NCBI GenBank assembly: GCA_003447595.1
Contig: DLYT01000157.1
Location: 12,483-29,714 of the forward strand
From: Porphyromonadaceae bacterium
Lineage (GTDB): Bacteria; Bacteroidota; Bacteroidia; Bacteroidales; CAMTPD01
Direction of reading: 5' to 3'
DNA: 17,232 nucleotides
The translations under genes were made by a program, and so were the position numbers. Positions 15,102 to 17,232 of this stretch are shown piece after piece (position 1 is the stretch's first letter; each line of letters starts with the position of its first letter). The notes beneath the pieces are model-generated. The model was not told the DNA's origin and did not search any database. It worked only from the letters and a program-made list of their open reading frames with translations.

Positions 15102-16718
15102 ATGATTACTGTAAACAATCTCGAAGTTCAATTCGGTAAACGTACATTATTCCAAGACGTAAATCTTAAATTCACTCCTGGCAACTGCTATGGTATCATC
15201 GGGGCAAACGGTGCAGGAAAATCAACCTTCCTTCGTATCGTCAGCAAACAACTTGACCCTACTCGCGGAACAGTAACACTGGGCCCGGGCGAGCGCCTTT
15301 CGGTTCTTAGCCAGGATCACTTTGCTTTTGATGAGCACACCGTAATGGACGCAGTATTGATGGGACATAGTATCCTTTGGGACATTATGCAAGAAAAAGA
15401 TGCGCTTTACGCTAAGCCAGACTTCAGTGACGAAGATGGTATCAGAGTATCTGAGCTTGAAGAAAAATTTGCGGAGATGGAAGGCTGGAATGCAGAAAGC
15501 GACGCAGCAAATCTTCTTAGCGGACTAGGTGTAAAAGAAGAGTTGCACTACGCTACAATGAAAGACTTGAGTGGTAAAGAAAAGGTACGTGTACTTTTGG
15601 CACAAGCTCTTTTCGGACAACCAGACAACCTTCTTCTCGATGAGCCTACCAATGACTTGGATATCGAAACCGTAATGTGGCTTGAAAACTACCTTGCAAA
15701 CTTTGAAAATACAGTATTAGTTGTATCGCACGACCGTCACTTCCTTGACTCGGTATGTACGCACACTGTAGACATCGACTACGGCAAAGTACAACAGTTT
15801 GCAGGTAACTACAGCTTCTGGTACGAATCGAGCCAGCTTGCCCTTCGCCAGCAACAAAACCAAAACAAGAAAGCTGAAGAAAAGAAGAAAGAGCTTATGG
15901 AGTTTATCCAACGATTCAGCGCCAACGTTGCGAAATCGAAGCAAACTACTTCTCGTAAAAAGATGCTTGAGAAACTTAACGTGGAAGAGATCAAACCTTC
16001 TTCACGTCGTTATCCGGGAATTATCTTTACTCCGACCAGAGAGCCGGGTAACAGAATCCTTGAGGTAAAAGGTCTTTCTAAAAGCATTGAAGGCGAACTT
16101 CTATTTAAAGATGTAAACTTCAACATAGAGAAAGAAGACAAAGTTGTTTTCATCTCGAAAGATCCTCGTGCTATGACAGCATTCTTCGACATCATCAACG
16201 ACGAAGACAAAGCTGACGAAGGTACATTTGAATGGGGACAAACCATCACAACTGCTTATTTGCCACTTGACAACTCGCAGTACTTCAACTCTGAAATGAA
16301 CCTTGTAGACTGGTTGGCTCAGTTCTCTGACGACACCAACGAGGTTTACCTAAAAGGATTCCTTGGTAAGATGTTGTTCTCGGGCGAAGAGGTTCTTAAG
16401 AAAGTAAGCGTGCTTTCAGGGGGTGAGAAAATGCGTTGTATGATTGCTCGTATGATGCTTCGCAATGCCAACACAATGGTACTTGACTCGCCAACCAACC
16501 ACCTTGACCTTGAGTCGATCCAAGCATTCAACAACACGTTGAAGACTTTCAAAGGAAACATCTTGATGACATCGCATGACCACGAGTTTATCCAAACCGT
16601 GTGTAACCGTATCATCGAGCTTACTCCAAACGGAATCATCGACAAGATGATGGATTACGACGATTACATCACCGACGAAAATGTGAAAGCACTTCGCGAA
16701 AAGATGTACAAAAAGTAA
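15102..16718 (+). CDS. ybiT: ABC-F family ATPase, YbiT-like, with one degenerate ATP site
   Basis: 538 residues from ATG 15102. ABC-F proteins are soluble twin ABC ATPases that act on ribosomes in translation; no membrane segments are present. The sequence follows E. coli YbiT closely from end to end (FAFDEHTVMDAVLMGH, YAKPDFSDEDG, RFSANVAKSKQTTSRKK). NBD1: Walker A G34ANGAGKST42, signature LSGKEK (156-161), Walker B LLLDEPTNDLD with Asp180-Glu181. A charged inter-domain linker (about 240-300) fits the tRNA-interaction arm. NBD2: the Walker A position reads SKDPRAMTA (352-360), the signature LSGGEK is intact (438-443), the Walker B Glu is Ser463 (LDSPTNHLD) and the H-loop His492 is kept. An in-frame extension to 14982 is rejected because its start precedes the promoter. 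Divergent from purH; a large terminator follows. A specific antibiotic-protection role is not suggested. Confidence 0.92.
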   Translation: MITVNNLEVQFGKRTLFQDVNLKFTPGNCYGIIGANGAGKSTFLRIVSKQLDPTRGTVTLGPGERLSVLSQDHFAFDEHTVMDAVLMGHSILWDIMQEKDALYAKPDFSDEDGIRVSELEEKFAEMEGWNAESDAANLLSGLGVKEELHYATMKDLSGKEKVRVLLAQALFGQPDNLLLDEPTNDLDIETVMWLENYLANFENTVLVVSHDRHFLDSVCTHTVDIDYGKVQQFAGNYSFWYESSQLALRQQQNQNKKAEEKKKELMEFIQRFSANVAKSKQTTSRKKMLEKLNVEEIKPSSRRYPGIIFTPTREPGNRILEVKGLSKSIEGELLFKDVNFNIEKEDKVVFISKDPRAMTAFFDIINDEDKADEGTFEWGQTITTAYLPLDNSQYFNSEMNLVDWLAQFSDDTNEVYLKGFLGKMLFSGEEVLKKVSVLSGGEKMRCMIARMMLRNANTMVLDSPTNHLDLESIQAFNNTLKTFKGNILMTSHDHEFIQTVCNRIIELTPNGIIDKMMDYDDYITDENVKALREKMYKK

Positions 16719-16747
16719 CAAACACCTTCATTGGTTTCACAATATTT

Positions 16748-16800
16748 ACCCTGCTTTGCCGGTTGCTTTACAATACGCAACCTTGCAAAGCAGGGTTTTT
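16748..16800 (+). terminator. Terminator of the ABC-F gene
   Basis: A two-part hairpin: 12-base arms ACCCTGCTTTGC/GCAAAGCAGGGT (16748-16759, 16785-16796), then an inner 6-base stem GGTTGC/GCAACC (16761-16766, 16777-16782) with a ten-base loop, followed by five Ts. It starts 29 bases after the stop codon. Confidence 0.9.
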
Positions 16801-16814
16801 CATTTTTTGTTTCG

Positions 16815-16822
16815 TAACTTTG
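16815..16822 (+). promoter_or_regulatory. Putative promoter -7 element of the LTA-synthase-like gene
   Basis: TAACTTTG, a full TAnnTTTG match, 39 bases before the ATG. The -33 position falls on the end of the preceding terminator and shows no clear TTTG at the standard distance. Confidence 0.5.
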
Positions 16823-16861
16823 ACCCCTCAAAACTGCTTTGCGCAATCGAACAATCAAGTT

Positions 16862-17232
16862 ATGATTAAGAAAATAGCACTCCCTATCAAGTTGTTTTTA
16901 TCGTTGTTGCCGCTTCTTATTATCCAGAAGCCGCTGTTTATGTTGTTTAATCACAACGAAACGAAGCAAATGAGCTTCAGTGATTTTATGGATGTCATCT
17001 GGCACGGACTTCCGCTCGACCTTACCGTAGCGGGATATATTACAGCATTACCTCTGCTGATGATGCTGGTTTCGATCTTCTGGCACACCAAGCTCTTCAA
17101 CTCCATCCTCAAATACTACCTCATCGTTATATGTGCACTTTTGGCGGTGATCTTTTCGGTCGATCTCGAACTATACGGTTTTTGGGGATTCCGATTGGAT
17201 GCAACGCCCCTATTCTACCTCACCAATCCGAA
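16862..17232 (+). CDS. LTA-synthase-family membrane sulfatase, N-terminal part
   Basis: Partial: 123 full codons from ATG 16862, open to the right edge. The visible part holds several membrane segments: KLFLSLLPLLIIQKPLFML (10-28), a stretch around ITALPLLMMLVSIFW, and YYLIVICALLAVIFSVDLELYGF, with the short motif HGLPLDLTVAGY between the first two. This is the N-terminal membrane domain seen in Bacteroidetes alkaline-phosphatase-superfamily proteins annotated as LTA synthase family or phosphoglycerol transferase; the catalytic domain is outside the window. In these Gram-negative bacteria the substrate is unlikely to be lipoteichoic acid, and transfer of a phosphoglycerol or phosphoethanolamine group to envelope sugars or lipids is more plausible. 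It has its own -7 element and is separated from the ABC-F gene by a terminator. Confidence 0.75.
   Translation, partial: MIKKIALPIKLFLSLLPLLIIQKPLFMLFNHNETKQMSFSDFMDVIWHGLPLDLTVAGYITALPLLMMLVSIFWHTKLFNSILKYYLIVICALLAVIFSVDLELYGFWGFRLDATPLFYLTNP

Noticed and set aside
16664..16858. 64-residue minus-strand frame between the ABC-F gene and the next gene
   Set aside because: It runs through the terminator hairpin and the 3' end of the ABC-F gene and has no family resemblance.

Overview
The window looks like chromosomal core sequence from a member of the Bacteroidales (phylum Bacteroidota). The evidence is gene content (gldH, a PSP1/RicT protein next to it, purH fused to the mre operon, a pyruvate:ferredoxin oxidoreductase), moderate-to-low GC, almost no Shine-Dalgarno sequences, A-rich sequence before start codons, and repeated matches to the Bacteroidetes promoter -7 element TAnnTTTG. 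I cannot name the genus with confidence.

Layout. 1-1233 (minus) is the N-terminal third of pyruvate:ferredoxin/flavodoxin oxidoreductase, cut by the left edge. 1265-2452 (minus) is an AAA/DUF4143-type ATPase with its own textbook promoter, an odd non-ATG start and two altered key residues. 2594-3613 (minus) is the branched-chain aminotransferase ilvE, ended by a strong terminator. Divergent from it, metF (3697-4650) and a DNA polymerase III delta' gene (4656-5780) run on the plus strand. After a hairpin come ricT/PSP1 (5875-7071) and the lipoprotein gene gldH (7031-7519), which overlap. A two-way terminator at 7536-7572 separates these from a long minus-strand operon read as purH, mreB, mreC, mreD, mrdA (PBP2), rodA (14886 down to 7595). 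This operon joins purine synthesis to the elongasome, the machine that builds the side wall of rod-shaped cells. Divergent from purH is a YbiT-like ABC-F ATPase (15102-16718), followed by a large terminator and the start of an LTA-synthase-type membrane sulfatase (16862 to the right edge).

Function. Apart from the accessory ATPase, the genes are housekeeping: central fermentation, amino-acid and folate metabolism, replication, Fe-S/RNA-processing-linked RicT, cell-envelope and cell-shape genes, and a ribosome-associated ATPase. I see no prophage, CRISPR array, insertion sequence, tRNA or rRNA, and no defence system or gene cluster of unknown type. The longest gene-free stretch is the 215-base purH/ABC-F divergent region. 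The most notable observations are: the ABC-F protein, in which all three elements of one composite ATP site are degenerate while the other site is intact; the accessory ATPase with a Walker B Glu-to-Gln change and a disturbed start; a strong hairpin between mreB and mreC; and three successive gene overlaps of exactly 11 bases in mreC-mreD-mrdA-rodA.
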